The notes: generated by a model from the letters alone, not told the origin. Numbered from the stretch's first letter, positions 26,714 through 35,568 are shown. The stretch: 64,000 bases of DNA from Amycolatopsis japonica (GCF_000732925.1 NZ_CP008953.1:1736001-1800000); one strand, 5' to 3'. Made by a program: numbers and translations.

Positions 26714-28060
26714 TCAGGCGGCGAGGCTGAAACGTTCGGCGTGGACCTGGCTGCCCGGCACCCGCAGTTCCCGCAGGCTGCGCAGCGTCGCCGAGGTCAT
26801 CCCGGGCGGACCGCAGACGAAGACGTCCCGGTCCGCGATATCCGGCACCAGCCGCCGCAGATTGGGGGCGCCGAGTACCGGACCGGTCTGATCGGACGGT
26901 CCACTGAGGACTCGGACGGCCGCACCGCGCGCCCGTGCCAACCCGATCAGCTCCGGCAGGAGGACGGCGTCACGTGCGTCACGGACGCGGTAAAGCACCA
27001 CGACGTGCCCGGAGATCTCCTCCAGCAGCGCGCGGATCGGGGTGATCCCGACGCCGCCCGCGACCAGCAGTGCGTCCGGTTTCTGTTGGTGCATCGTGGT
27101 GAACGCGCCGTACGGGCCTTCGGCGAACACCCGGGTGCCGACCTTGAGCGACCGCAAGGACGCGCTGCCGTCGCCCGCGGCCTTCGCGGTCAGCCGCAGG
27201 GTGCGGCCGTCCGGTGCGGCGGAGAGGGAGAACGGATTCGCCTGCCACCAACGATCTCGCGTCATGAAGCGCCACAGGAAGAACTGACCCGCCCTCGCGG
27301 GCATCTTGTCGAGGTCCTTGCCGGAGATGTACACCGAGACGACGTCGTGGGATTCGGGCACCACGGCGACGACCTTCAACCGGTGCCGCAGATTCCGCGC
27401 CAGCGGCAGCACCACCCGGCCGGCGACGACGGAGCCGAGCGCGACGCCCCACACCGCCCACCAGTAGACCTGTGCTCCCGGCGAAGACGCGAACGATCCG
27501 CCCAGCGCGATTTGATGTGTGAACGCCAGCACGACCGCGGCGTAGGTGTAGAGGTGGATGAAATGCCAGGTCTCGTACGCCAGCCGTCGCCGGGCGAACC
27601 GGGCCGAAACGGCGCCGACGAGCAGGATCAGCGCGAACGCGACGACCGCACGCAGGATCCCCTCCAGTTTGGTCACCATCGTGACGAACTCGTCGACCAC
27701 ACCGTTGTCCTCGACCTGCGCGTAGCCGAAGACGATGAACACGAAATGGGCGAGCAGCGTCCACAGCAGGCCGAATCCGGTCCAGCGGTGCCAGCCGGTG
27801 AGCCGGTCCATGCCGAGGCGGCGGTCGAGCCACGGCAGCCGGGCGACCAGCAGCAGCTGGAACGCCATCGTCAGCGCCCCGTACAGCCCGGCGAGCCTGC
27901 CGATGCTGATGAGCACGTTGTCCGACGGCCCGGCGGCGAAGAACAGCACGGTCACGGCGGCCACGTTGGCCCCGAGGAAGAGGAAGAGCCCGGCGCGCGC
28001 GGCGATCCTGGGCCGGATCGCCGGGCGCGGTCTCACGGCGGTCTGCGTCATGGTGGTCAC
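26714..28060 (-). CDS. Ferric-reductase-like transmembrane flavohaem oxidoreductase
   Basis: About 448 residues from GTG 28060, six bases after a GGGG ribosome site; ATG 28051 is the alternative. Six membrane helices occupy about 25-230, with haem-ligand candidates in GWHRWTGF, HFVFIVFG, WHFIHLYTY and FTHQIAL. The cytoplasmic half has the FAD motif FFLWRF ... ANPFSLS, EGPYGAF, the NAD-binding LLVAGGVGITPIRALL and the terminal VFVCGPPGM. It probably moves electrons from NAD(P)H through haem to the flavinylated protein encoded next to it. A two-component system lies divergently upstream. Confidence 0.88.
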   Translation of the reverse strand: MTTMTQTAVRPRPAIRPRIAARAGLFLFLGANVAAVTVLFFAAGPSDNVLISIGRLAGLYGALTMAFQLLLVARLPWLDRRLGMDRLTGWHRWTGFGLLWTLLAHFVFIVFGYAQVEDNGVVDEFVTMVTKLEGILRAVVAFALILLVGAVSARFARRRLAYETWHFIHLYTYAAVVLAFTHQIALGGSFASSPGAQVYWWAVWGVALGSVVAGRVVLPLARNLRHRLKVVAVVPESHDVVSVYISGKDLDKMPARAGQFFLWRFMTRDRWWQANPFSLSAAPDGRTLRLTAKAAGDGSASLRSLKVGTRVFAEGPYGAFTTMHQQKPDALLVAGGVGITPIRALLEEISGHVVVLYRVRDARDAVLLPELIGLARARGAAVRVLSGPSDQTGPVLGAPNLRRLVPDIADRDVFVCGPPGMTSATLRSLRELRVPGSQVHAERFSLAA

Positions 28061-28196
28061 ACGTGGCCCCTTCCAGGCTGGTTCAAGTGCCGAGCCTGCT
28101 GTGTCAACCTGTGACCTTTCTTGGCGGAAGCTGTCGGCTTGCTGTCGTGTGCGGTCCCGCCTCGCCCTCGCGCGCGCGTTCACGGAGGATGGCTTC

Positions 28197-28892
28197 GTGA
28201 ACACCGAGAACCCCGTGCGCCTGCTGGTGGTGGACGACGAGCCGCATATCGCCGATCTGGTGGCCACCGTCGCCCGCTACGAGGGGTGGCAGGCCGTGAC
28301 CGCCGGATCGGGCGAGGCCGCGCTGGCCAAGGCGGCCGAATTCGTGCCCGACATCGTCGTGCTCGACCTGATGCTGCCCGGGATCGACGGGTTCACCGTG
28401 CTGGACAAGCTCCGCGAGGCCGGGACGGCGGTGCCCGTGGTCTTCCTCACCGCGAAGGACGCGACCGCGGACCGCGTCGCCGGGCTCACCCGGGGCGGTG
28501 ACGACTACCTCGTGAAGCCGTTCTCCGTCGAGGAACTGATGGCGCGGCTGCGCGCGGTCCTGCGGCGGAGCACCAACCAGGCCAAGGCCGCGGTGCTGCG
28601 GGTCGGCGACCTGACCCTCAACGAGGACACCCGCGAGGTCGCCCGTGACGGCAAACCGGCCGACCTGACCCCGACCGAGTACGAACTGCTTCGCTATCTC
28701 ATGCGGCATTCGCCCTCGGTGATGACGAAGGCGCAGATCCTCGACCACGTCTGGGAGTACGACTTCGGCGGCCGGTCCAATGTGGTCGAACTCGTCATCT
28801 CGCATCTGCGCCGCAAACTCGACACGGGCGACGAGCCGCTGATCCACACCGTGCGCGGCGTGGGCTACGTCGTGCGGCAGGCGGCGAGATGA
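28197..28892 (+). CDS. OmpR/PhoB-type response regulator
   Basis: 231 residues from GTG 28197, eight bases after GGAGG (28184-28188). Receiver with VVDDEP, phospho-Asp in IVVLDLMLPGIDG, FLTAKD and LVKPFS; winged helix with LTPTEYELLRYLM and LRRKLDTG...VRGVGYVVR. Canonical, unlike the two regulators near 8-11 kb. The stop overlaps the start of its kinase (ATGA). Being divergent from the ferric-reductase operon, it may control that operon. Confidence 0.95.
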   Translation: MNTENPVRLLVVDDEPHIADLVATVARYEGWQAVTAGSGEAALAKAAEFVPDIVVLDLMLPGIDGFTVLDKLREAGTAVPVVFLTAKDATADRVAGLTRGGDDYLVKPFSVEELMARLRAVLRRSTNQAKAAVLRVGDLTLNEDTREVARDGKPADLTPTEYELLRYLMRHSPSVMTKAQILDHVWEYDFGGRSNVVELVISHLRRKLDTGDEPLIHTVRGVGYVVRQAAR

Positions 28893-30325
28893 AGATGGTG
28901 CGCCGGTGGTACGACGCCTGGCGCCGGTCGAGGCTCGGGACCCGGCTGGCGCTCGGGCTAGGCGCGCTGGCGCTGGTCGTGTTCGCCGTCGTCGGCACCG
29001 TGATGGTCGGCATCATGAAGGGCTATCTGAACGACCGGCTCGACGAACAGCTCGCCAAGACCCAGATCAGCCAGGTGCCGTCGCTGCGCACCACGCATGG
29101 CGGGAAACCGCAGCAGGCCTACGGCTGGTTCTCCGCGGTCTTCGCGGTGCAGAACGGCGACGCGCTGCCGCAGGCGGGCGGTTCCCTGCCGCCGGACACG
29201 AAAGCGCTCGAAAAGGTCGCCGAGGACGCGACGCGGACCGAGGTCCTGCGCACCGTCTACATCGAGGACAAGGGCACGTACCGGGTCCGGGCCTGCCCGA
29301 TCGAGCCGGCGCAGAACATCGTGCTGGTCAGCGCCGCGCCGCAGGCGGACCTGGACCGGACGGTCAGCCAGCTGATCATGGTCGAGGTCGTCGCGTTCCT
29401 GCTGGCGCTCGCGGTGCTGGTGATCGCGGGACGGCTGGTGCTGCGGCGTGGGCTGCGGCCGTTGAGCGACATGGCCGGGACGGCGCACGACATCGCGTCG
29501 CACGACCTCACCACGAACGCCGATCTCCCGGTGCGCGCGCGGGCGAACGGCGGCGGCGCCGAGGTCGAGGAACTGCGGACGGCGTTCAACGTCATGTTGG
29601 CGCACCTGGATTCCTCGCTGGTCGCGCGCCGGGAGGCGAACGAACGGCTGCGGCGGTTCATCGCCGACGCCTCCCATGAACTGCGCACGCCGCTGACGTC
29701 GATCCGGGGCTACGCCGAGCTTTTCCGCTATGCCGCGGCGAACGAACCCGCCGAACGCGAGGCGCATCTGTCGAAGATCCGGGAAGAGACGCAGCGGATG
29801 AGCGTGCTCGTCGACGACCTCCTGCTCCTCGCGCGCCTCGACGCGCCGGAGAGCGAACCACCCTTGCGACTGGTCGACGTCGACCTCGCCGAGCTGGTCA
29901 CCGACGCGGGGGAGGCCTTCGCGGCCGGACGCCCAGAGCATCCGCTGAGCGTCGGCGCGTTACCGGAAGGTGTTGTCCTGCAAGCGGATCCGGTGCGCCT
30001 GCGGCAGGTGCTCGACAATCTGCTCGCCAACGCCGCGGTGCACACGCCGCCCGGGACCGCGGTGACGTTGTCGGCCGCGGCGTCGGGTTCGGAGGTCGTC
30101 CTGCGGGTGAGCGACGCCGGGCCCGGGATCCCGCCGGAAGCACGGGAACGGATTTTCGACCGGTTCTACCGGGTCGACACCGCCCGCACGCGCGGCAACG
30201 GCGGGACGGGACTCGGGCTTTCGGTGGTGCTCTCGCTGGTTTCGGCGCACGGCGGGACGATCGAGGTCGAGAGCGTGCCGGGGGCGACGACGTTCACCGT
30301 GCGGCTGCCGCGCCACCGCTCGTGA
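28889..30325 (+). CDS. HAMP-containing sensor histidine kinase
   Basis: 478 residues. Membrane helices at about 20-45 and 165-190 flank an extracellular domain of about 120 residues. Next come HAMP (RGLRPLSDMAGTAHDIASHDL), HisKA (DASHELRTPLTSIRGYAEL) and an ATPase domain (DNLLANAAVHTP, DAGPGIP, GTGLGLSVVLSLVSAHGG). Partner of the regulator at 28197-28892, coupled by a 4-base overlap. Likely senses an envelope or redox signal linked to the neighbouring electron-transfer genes (inference). Confidence 0.95.
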   Translation: MKMVRRWYDAWRRSRLGTRLALGLGALALVVFAVVGTVMVGIMKGYLNDRLDEQLAKTQISQVPSLRTTHGGKPQQAYGWFSAVFAVQNGDALPQAGGSLPPDTKALEKVAEDATRTEVLRTVYIEDKGTYRVRACPIEPAQNIVLVSAAPQADLDRTVSQLIMVEVVAFLLALAVLVIAGRLVLRRGLRPLSDMAGTAHDIASHDLTTNADLPVRARANGGGAEVEELRTAFNVMLAHLDSSLVARREANERLRRFIADASHELRTPLTSIRGYAELFRYAAANEPAEREAHLSKIREETQRMSVLVDDLLLLARLDAPESEPPLRLVDVDLAELVTDAGEAFAAGRPEHPLSVGALPEGVVLQADPVRLRQVLDNLLANAAVHTPPGTAVTLSAAASGSEVVLRVSDAGPGIPPEARERIFDRFYRVDTARTRGNGGTGLGLSVVLSLVSAHGGTIEVESVPGATTFTVRLPRHRS

Positions 30326-30375
30326 CCCCGGTTCGGAACAGAGCCGCGCCCCTGGGAAAGCCTGGTCGAAGGTAA

Positions 30376-30430
30376 GTCCGTGAAGGCCTCCTTGAGGGAC
30401 CCAGGGTCCCTCAAGGAGGCCTTCACGGAC
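30376..30430. repeat. GTGAAGGCC-family palindrome, perfect 26-base stem
   Basis: Arms 30376-30401 and 30405-30430 are perfectly complementary with a CAG loop. It lies 50 bases after the kinase stop and probably also terminates that operon. Confidence 0.9.
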
Positions 30431-30492
30431 TGGCGAGTCGCCATATTCGCCCCACCTGCATCAGCAGTCACAGGAGATGCGCGTGAAGGCCT

Positions 30493-30559
30493 CCCCGAGT
30501 ACATGAAGGCCCCCTTCAGTGCGTCTAGCGCAAGGAAGGGGGCCTTCATGTACTCGGGG
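30493..30559. repeat. GTGAAGGCC-related palindrome (CATGAAGGCC arms)
   Basis: 25-base perfect arms (30493-30517, 30535-30559) beginning CCCCGAGTACATGAAGG, with a 17-base loop containing GCGTCTAGCGC. A solitary left-arm remnant GCGTGAAGGCCTC abuts it at 30481, as if two copies had merged. It lies just downstream of the flavin-oxidase-like gene. Confidence 0.85.
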
Positions 30560-30582
30560 AAGTGACCAAGAGCGGCGCGCGA

Positions 30583-31236
30583 CTACCCGACCCGCCGCTT
30601 CACGTGATCCGGCACCGTCCACTCACCGACCAGGTCCACCGACGGCTCCGGTTCCCCGAACACGGTCCGCACCGGCAGCACCCCCGCCCACGCGAGATCG
30701 TCCGCGACCTCGTCCTCGGGATCGTCGGGACCTTCGCCGCGCATCTTCACCGACGCCTCGGTGAGGTCCAGTTCCAGCACCGAAACGGACGCGAACTCCT
30801 TCGCGTTGATGTCCCGCGCGTGTTCCCACGAACCGGGCGCGAGGTGGTCGGTCAGCACGTGGAGGCCGTGCATCTTCCGGTCGCGATCGGTGACCGCGGC
30901 GGCCTTCCCCAGGATCACCGCGCTGCGGTAGTTCATCGAGTGGTTGTTGATCGAGCGCGCGTAGACGATGCCGTCGAGCAGGGTCACCGTGACGCAGACC
31001 TCGACGCCGTCGGAGTCGCGCATACTCCTCGCCCCGGTCGATCCGTGCAGGTAGAGCGTGTTCCCGTCGCGGCCGTAGCCGGTCGGGATGACCAGCGGGA
31101 CGCCGTCGCGCACGACGCCCAGATGGCAGATCAGGCCTTCGTCGAGCACCGCGTACAGCGCCGAGCGGTCGGTGAGCGCGCGGTTCTTCTTGCGGCCGAG
31201 GGTGGTCCGGTCGGTGGGAGAGAGCGGGGTGGACAT
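30583..31236 (-). CDS. Pyridoxamine 5'-phosphate oxidase-like flavoprotein
   Basis: 217 residues from ATG 31236; an upstream in-frame GTG would add six. Split-barrel flavin-binding fold: LYAVLDEGLICHLGVVRDGVPLV, IPTGYGRDGNTLYLHGS, then VCVTVTLLDGIVYARS and NHSMNYRSAVILGKA. The group includes general flavin- or F420-binding oxidoreductases, so PNP oxidase activity is not implied. It is divergent from a MocR-type PLP-dependent regulator, an arrangement that usually means regulation by that neighbour. Confidence 0.82.
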   Translation of the reverse strand: MSTPLSPTDRTTLGRKKNRALTDRSALYAVLDEGLICHLGVVRDGVPLVIPTGYGRDGNTLYLHGSTGARSMRDSDGVEVCVTVTLLDGIVYARSINNHSMNYRSAVILGKAAAVTDRDRKMHGLHVLTDHLAPGSWEHARDINAKEFASVSVLELDLTEASVKMRGEGPDDPEDEVADDLAWAGVLPVRTVFGEPEPSVDLVGEWTVPDHVKRRVG

Positions 31237-31317
31237 GCGACCAGTCTCACCCACGAGAGTGGCCTGTAATAATGTCCAATTCTCCTATACTTGAGAAGTC
31301 CACTTCAGGAGTACGCC
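31237..31317. promoter_or_regulatory. Divergent promoter region of the MocR-type regulator
   Basis: 81 AT-richer bases between the two divergent starts. TATACT at 31286-31291 is a good -10 towards the regulator gene; its ribosome site CAGGAG ends 6 bases before ATG 31318. The motifs GAGAGTGG (about 31255) and GAGAAGTCCACTTC (about 31293-31306) could be half-sites for the regulator. Confidence 0.45.
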
Positions 31318-32676
31318 ATGTCCGACACCGCCCTGCCGGTCAGTCTCGACCGCGATTCGGCCGTCCCGCTCGCGGTCCAGCTGGCCGACGCGTTGCGCGC
31401 GGCCGCGGGCGACGGGCATCTGCGCGGCGGGGACAGGCTGCCGTCGACCAGGGCGCTCGCGAGCCGTCTCGGCGTCAGCCGCACGGTGACGTCGGCCGCG
31501 TACGAGCAGCTCCACGCGGAAGGCTGGATCGCGGGCCGTCACGGCTCCGGCACGTATGTCACCACCACACCGCCCGCGGACCGGCCGTCGAAGGGGCCCG
31601 CTCCCGGAACACCCGCCGCGCCGCCCACGCTGGTCGACCTCACCCCGGGTGTCCCGTGGGCCGACGGCGTCGAGAAGGCCGCTTGGCGCCGCGCGTGGCG
31701 GGCCGCCGCCGATCCGCGCCCGACCTACCGCGAGGACCGGGCCGGGCTGCGCGCGTACCGGGACGCCGTGTCCGAACATCTGCTGCGCCACCGCGGTCTC
31801 GCGGCCGGAACGGTGCTCGCGACCGGCGGCACGACGGCCGCGGTGATCGAACTCGCGGGCGCGATGCTCTCGCGCGGTGACCGCGTCGCGATCGAAGAGC
31901 CGGGGTATCAGCGGGCCGTGCAGGCGTTCCGCCGGGCGGGGATGGAGGTCGTGCCCGTCCCGGTCGACGAAGAGGGCCTGCGCCCGGACGCCGTCCCCGC
32001 CGACGTGCGCGCGGTGTACTGCTCGCCCGCGCATCAGTATCCGCTCGGCAGCCGGATGAGCGCGTCGCGCCGCGTCGACCTGGTCGAGCTCGCCCGTGCC
32101 CAAGGCATGCTGGTGATCGAGGACGACTACGACGGCGAGCTGCGGTTCGACGTCGCGCCGCTGCCGCTGCTGGCCGCGCTCGCGCCCGACGTCGTCGCGC
32201 ATCTCGGGACCACCAGCAAGATCCTCACCCCGGCGCTGGGCGCGGGCTGGATGGTCGCGCCCGCCCCGGTCGCGGCCGCGGTGCTGGAGTACCGCGAGGC
32301 GACCGGAACGCGGCCGTCGCCCGCGGGGCAGCGGGTACTCGCCGAACTGGCGCGGCACGGCGATCTCGGCAGGCATCTGCGGAAACTCCGGCGGGAACTG
32401 TCGGAGCGCCGGTCCCTGGTGTCGGCCGCGCTGACGTCCGCGGGGATACCGGTGCTCGGCGACGACGCGGGCGCGCATCTGGTCGTCCCTTGTGGATCCG
32501 CGGCGGAGGAGGCGGCGCGGATGGCGGCGGCGGAACGCGCCGGGATCCGGCTCGACGGGCTGGCCCGGCATTTCGCCGGGACGCCGACGGTGTTCGGGAA
32601 CCTCATCGGTTACGCGGGCTGCTCGCGCGAGGCGCTCCACACCGCGCTCAAACCGCTGATCGCCGTGCTCGGTTGA
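31318..32676 (+). CDS. MocR/PdxR-type regulator (GntR HTH plus aminotransferase-like domain)
   Basis: 452 residues from ATG 31318. Residues 1-80 are a GntR winged helix (PLAVQLADALRAAA, RLPSTRALASRLGVSRTVTSAAYEQL, EGWIAGRHGSGTYV). From about 115 the protein follows fold-type I aminotransferases: TGGTTAAVIELAGAMLSRGD, EEPGYQ, YCSPAHQYPLGSRMS, VIEDDYDGELRF and TTSKILTPALGAGWM, where K is the PLP Lys. MocR proteins sense PLP or amino acids. It is divergent from a flavin-oxidase-like gene, its most likely target. Confidence 0.93.
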   Translation: MSDTALPVSLDRDSAVPLAVQLADALRAAAGDGHLRGGDRLPSTRALASRLGVSRTVTSAAYEQLHAEGWIAGRHGSGTYVTTTPPADRPSKGPAPGTPAAPPTLVDLTPGVPWADGVEKAAWRRAWRAAADPRPTYREDRAGLRAYRDAVSEHLLRHRGLAAGTVLATGGTTAAVIELAGAMLSRGDRVAIEEPGYQRAVQAFRRAGMEVVPVPVDEEGLRPDAVPADVRAVYCSPAHQYPLGSRMSASRRVDLVELARAQGMLVIEDDYDGELRFDVAPLPLLAALAPDVVAHLGTTSKILTPALGAGWMVAPAPVAAAVLEYREATGTRPSPAGQRVLAELARHGDLGRHLRKLRRELSERRSLVSAALTSAGIPVLGDDAGAHLVVPCGSAAEEAARMAAAERAGIRLDGLARHFAGTPTVFGNLIGYAGCSREALHTALKPLIAVLG

Positions 32677-32709
32677 CCTCGACCAAGCTGGAGGTCATAG
32701 CTTGCGTTC

Positions 32710-33678
32710 ATGCGTGAGATCAGAGTGTCCCGGTTCGGCGATCCCGGCGTCCTCGAGCAGGTCGAAGTGCCCACTCCCGAGCCCGGCGAGGGGGAGCTCC
32801 GAGTCGCGGTGAAGGCGGCCGGGGTCGGCTGGCTCGACGCCCTCATCCGGCGAGGTGACGGTCCCGACGTGTTCGCCGTCGAGCCGCCGTACGTCCCGGG
32901 CGGGTCGGTGGCGGGCACCGTCGACGCGGTGGGCGACGGCGTCGACGAGGACTGGCTGGGCAAGGCGGTCCTCACCCACGCGCCGGGCGGTTACGGCGGG
33001 GGATACGCGGACACGGTCGTCGCGCTGCCGGACGACACCTTCCCGATCCCGGAGAAGCTGGATCCCCGGCACGCGGTGGCCCTGTTCGACGACGGCAGTA
33101 CCGCGCTGGCGTTGCTGGAGAAGACCCCGGTCGCCGCCGGCGAGCGAATCCTGGTGATGCCGGGGGTGGGCGGGCTCGGCAGTGTGCTGGTGCAGCTCGC
33201 CCGCGCCGCGGGCGCGACGGTCGTCGCGGCGGTCCGAGGCGAGGAAAAGGCGGCGATCGCGCGGAAACTGGGTGCCGAGCCGGCCGACTACTCGGCGGCG
33301 GACTGGACGGGGGAGGTCCTCGCCCGCACGGGAGGCCACCGGCTGGACGTGGTCTTCGACGGCGTCGGAGGTGAACTGGGCGCCGCCTCTTTGGCCTTGC
33401 TGGGCAACGGCGGCCGCTTCTCCGGCTACGGCATGTCCAGCGGGGCGGAGACCGTGATCGGTGACGCCGACCGTGCCCGGCTGTCCGTTGTGGACATGGC
33501 GCAGCTGGTCGGGTTCTGGCCCGACAACGCGCGCCGGGTGCGGGAGATCCTGCGGCGGGCGGCCGAAGGAACGGTGACCCCGGTCATCGGCCGGACGTAT
33601 CCGCTGGCGGAGGCGTCCGCCGCGCACTCGGACATCGAGGCGCGGCGGTACACCGGGAAGAGCCTGCTCCTGCCCTGA
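32710..33678 (+). CDS. Zinc-independent quinone oxidoreductase (MDR superfamily)
   Basis: 322 residues. GroES-like N-terminal domain (FGDPGVLEQVEVPTPEPGEG ... VPGGSVAGTVDAVG) followed by a Rossmann domain (GERILVMPGVGGLGSVLVQLARAAGATVVAAVRGEEK, VVFDGVGGELGAASLALLGNGGRFSGYG). No zinc-binding Cys cluster, as in NADPH:quinone reductases. The start is 33 bases after the MocR-type gene, so they may share a transcript. Substrate unknown. Confidence 0.9.
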   Translation: MREIRVSRFGDPGVLEQVEVPTPEPGEGELRVAVKAAGVGWLDALIRRGDGPDVFAVEPPYVPGGSVAGTVDAVGDGVDEDWLGKAVLTHAPGGYGGGYADTVVALPDDTFPIPEKLDPRHAVALFDDGSTALALLEKTPVAAGERILVMPGVGGLGSVLVQLARAAGATVVAAVRGEEKAAIARKLGAEPADYSAADWTGEVLARTGGHRLDVVFDGVGGELGAASLALLGNGGRFSGYGMSSGAETVIGDADRARLSVVDMAQLVGFWPDNARRVREILRRAAEGTVTPVIGRTYPLAEASAAHSDIEARRYTGKSLLLP

Positions 33679-33682
33679 GCGC

Positions 33683-34225
33683 TCAGAACCGCAGCGGCAC
33701 CGCGGGGAGGTTGGCGGCGATGACGTCCGAAACCGTCTGGAGCGGCCCCGTCCCCGCGGTGTCCGGCACGGTGAGCGCGGTGTAGACGGGCCGGTCCACC
33801 GCGAACCACGTCGCGGTGCCCTCACCCTCGACCTGCAGCCACTGGACGGTGTTGATCGTCCGCAGCTGCGAGGTCCGGGTCAGCTCCGGCGGCTTGCCGA
33901 GACCGCACCGCAGGACCACCGGATCGCCGGTGCCCCAGCCGATCGTCGCCTCGGGGGCCGGATCGGCCAGCGTCCGCCGGACCAGCGTGGTGCCGGACGA
34001 CGTGAGCTCGTGGGGGAGCGCACCGATGAGTTTCGCGCATTCGGGTGACCCCGACTGCGGCGCCGGGACCGGGACGAGCGGGAGCGGACCGTCCGCCACC
34101 GGGGCGTCGGAGTCCGCGCCGCGGGTCAGCCCGAACACGGCCACGCCCGCGACGAGCAGGATCGCCAGGCAGGCGGCCGCGATCAGCAGGGGTTTCGGGG
34201 GAGCGCCGGTGTCCGTGTCAGCCAC
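33683..34225 (-). CDS. Membrane-anchored DUF3515-like protein
   Basis: 180 residues. One membrane helix at about 13-32 (LLIAAACLAILLVAGVAVFGL), then an extracytoplasmic domain with two Cys (SPECAKLIGALPHEL, VVLRCGLGKPPEL) that could form a disulfide. VQWLQVEGEGTATWFAVDRPVYTALTVP is typical of the DUF3515 proteins found next to thiL and ddlA in actinobacteria (Rv2980 region). Function unknown, probably cell envelope. Confidence 0.78.
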   Translation of the reverse strand: MADTDTGAPPKPLLIAAACLAILLVAGVAVFGLTRGADSDAPVADGPLPLVPVPAPQSGSPECAKLIGALPHELTSSGTTLVRRTLADPAPEATIGWGTGDPVVLRCGLGKPPELTRTSQLRTINTVQWLQVEGEGTATWFAVDRPVYTALTVPDTAGTGPLQTVSDVIAANLPAVPLRF

Positions 34226-34244
34226 CGGACCACTACACCACCTC

Positions 34245-34478
34245 TCAGAGATGCACCACCGGGCAGGTCAGCGTACGCGTGATGCCCTCCACGTTCTGCA
34301 CCTTGGCGACCACGAGCTGACCGAGCTGGTCGACGGTGTCGGCGGCGGCCTTGACGATGACGTCGTACGGGCCGGTGACATCCTCCGAACTGGTGACACC
34401 GGAGATGGTGGAGATCTCCGCGGCGACCGCGGCGGCTTTGCCGACCTCGGTCTGGATGAGGATGTATGCGTGGACCAC
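34245..34478 (-). CDS. Lrp/AsnC ligand-binding (RAM) domain protein without HTH
   Basis: 77 residues from GTG 34478, six bases after AAGGGG. It is only the C-terminal ligand-binding domain of Lrp/AsnC regulators (VHAYILIQTEVGKAAAVAAEI, GVTSSEDVTGPYDVIVKAAA); the DNA-binding half is absent. Such stand-alone RAM proteins form octamers that bind amino acids. Located between the DUF3515-like gene and thiL. An inverted repeat lies just upstream. Confidence 0.88.
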   Translation of the reverse strand: MVHAYILIQTEVGKAAAVAAEISTISGVTSSEDVTGPYDVIVKAAADTVDQLGQLVVAKVQNVEGITRTLTCPVVHL

Positions 34479-34514
34479 GGCGCGCCCCTTCGTAAAAGTC
34501 GGCTCAAGGTAGGA

Positions 34515-34529
34515 ACGTTGTAGCAACGT
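34515..34529. promoter_or_regulatory. Inverted repeat ACGTTG-TAG-CAACGT
   Basis: A perfect 6-base inverted repeat with a 3-base spacer, 36 bases upstream of the RAM-domain gene and about 80 bases before thiL, in the divergent promoter region. Candidate operator. Confidence 0.4.
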
Positions 34530-34611
34530 ATCGCCAGCCCCGGGAAAAACCTAGGGCTTCCGACTATCGGTGATCGACATTTGTCCGGACAAGGGAAAGT
34601 GGAGGTGACGG

Positions 34612-35568
34612 GTGTCACCGAACGACGGCACGGTCGCCGGGACCGGTGAATTCCGGTTGATCGAAGCGGTGACGGCAGGCCGGAAGCAGCCGGAGTCGAC
34701 CCTGCTCGGACCGGGGGACGACGCGGCCGTCGTGGCCAGCCCGGACGGCCGGACGGTGGCGTCCACCGACGTCCTCGTGCAGGGCGTCCACTTCCGGCTC
34801 GACTGGTCCAGTGCCGAACAGGTGGGCCGCAAGGCGGTCGCGGTGAACCTCACCGACATCGCCGCGATGGGCGCCCGCCCGACGTCCGTCCTCATGGGAT
34901 TCGCCTGCCCCTCGGACACCCCGACGGCACTCGTCACCGAACTCACCCAGGGCATGTGGCTCGAAGCCGATCGCGCCGGTATCGGGATCGTCGGCGGCGA
35001 CATGGTGCGCGCCGACCAGATCGTGATCAGCGTCACCGCCCTGGGCGACCTCGGCGGCCGGGAGCCGGTGACGAGGTCCGGCGCGCGTCCCGGCGACGTC
35101 GTCGCGGTCTGTGGACGGCTCGGCTGGGCGGCCGCCGGTCTCGCCGTGCTCGGCCGCGGTTTCCGGTCACCGGTCAGCGTGGTCAACGCGCAGCGCTGCC
35201 CCGAACCGGACTACGAGGCGGGCATCCGCGCGGCCGACGGCGGCGCGACGTCGATGATCGACGTGTCCGACGGGCTCCTGTCCGACCTCGGTCACATCGC
35301 CGAGGCATCCGGCGTGGGGATCGACGTACGGACGGCGGACCTCGACGTGTCGAGCAGGCTGACCGAGGTCGGCACCGCGCTCGGCGCCGACCCGCTGAAA
35401 TGGGTGCTCACCGGCGGCGAGGACCACGCGTTCGCGGCCACCTTCCCCTCGTTCGCCGAACTGCCGGAGGGCTGGACCGAGATCGGCGTCGTCACCATGC
35501 CGGATTCGGGGGTCACGGTGGACGGGAAGCGGTACGGCCACGACAGCGGCTGGCAGCACTGGCGTTAA
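34612..35568 (+). CDS. thiL: Thiamine-monophosphate kinase
   Basis: 318 residues from GTG 34612 with GGAGG upstream. Phosphorylates TMP to thiamine diphosphate. AIRS-like family: LLGPGDDAAVVASPDGR, STDVLVQGVHFRLDWSS, KAVAVNLTDIAAMGARP, GIVGGDMVRA, IDVSDGLLSDLGHIAE and LTGGEDHAFAATFP. The TAA stop overlaps that of the convergent acetyltransferase gene by 4 bases. Position next to ung is conserved in actinobacteria. Confidence 0.95.
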   Translation: MSPNDGTVAGTGEFRLIEAVTAGRKQPESTLLGPGDDAAVVASPDGRTVASTDVLVQGVHFRLDWSSAEQVGRKAVAVNLTDIAAMGARPTSVLMGFACPSDTPTALVTELTQGMWLEADRAGIGIVGGDMVRADQIVISVTALGDLGGREPVTRSGARPGDVVAVCGRLGWAAAGLAVLGRGFRSPVSVVNAQRCPEPDYEAGIRAADGGATSMIDVSDGLLSDLGHIAEASGVGIDVRTADLDVSSRLTEVGTALGADPLKWVLTGGEDHAFAATFPSFAELPEGWTEIGVVTMPDSGVTVDGKRYGHDSGWQHWR

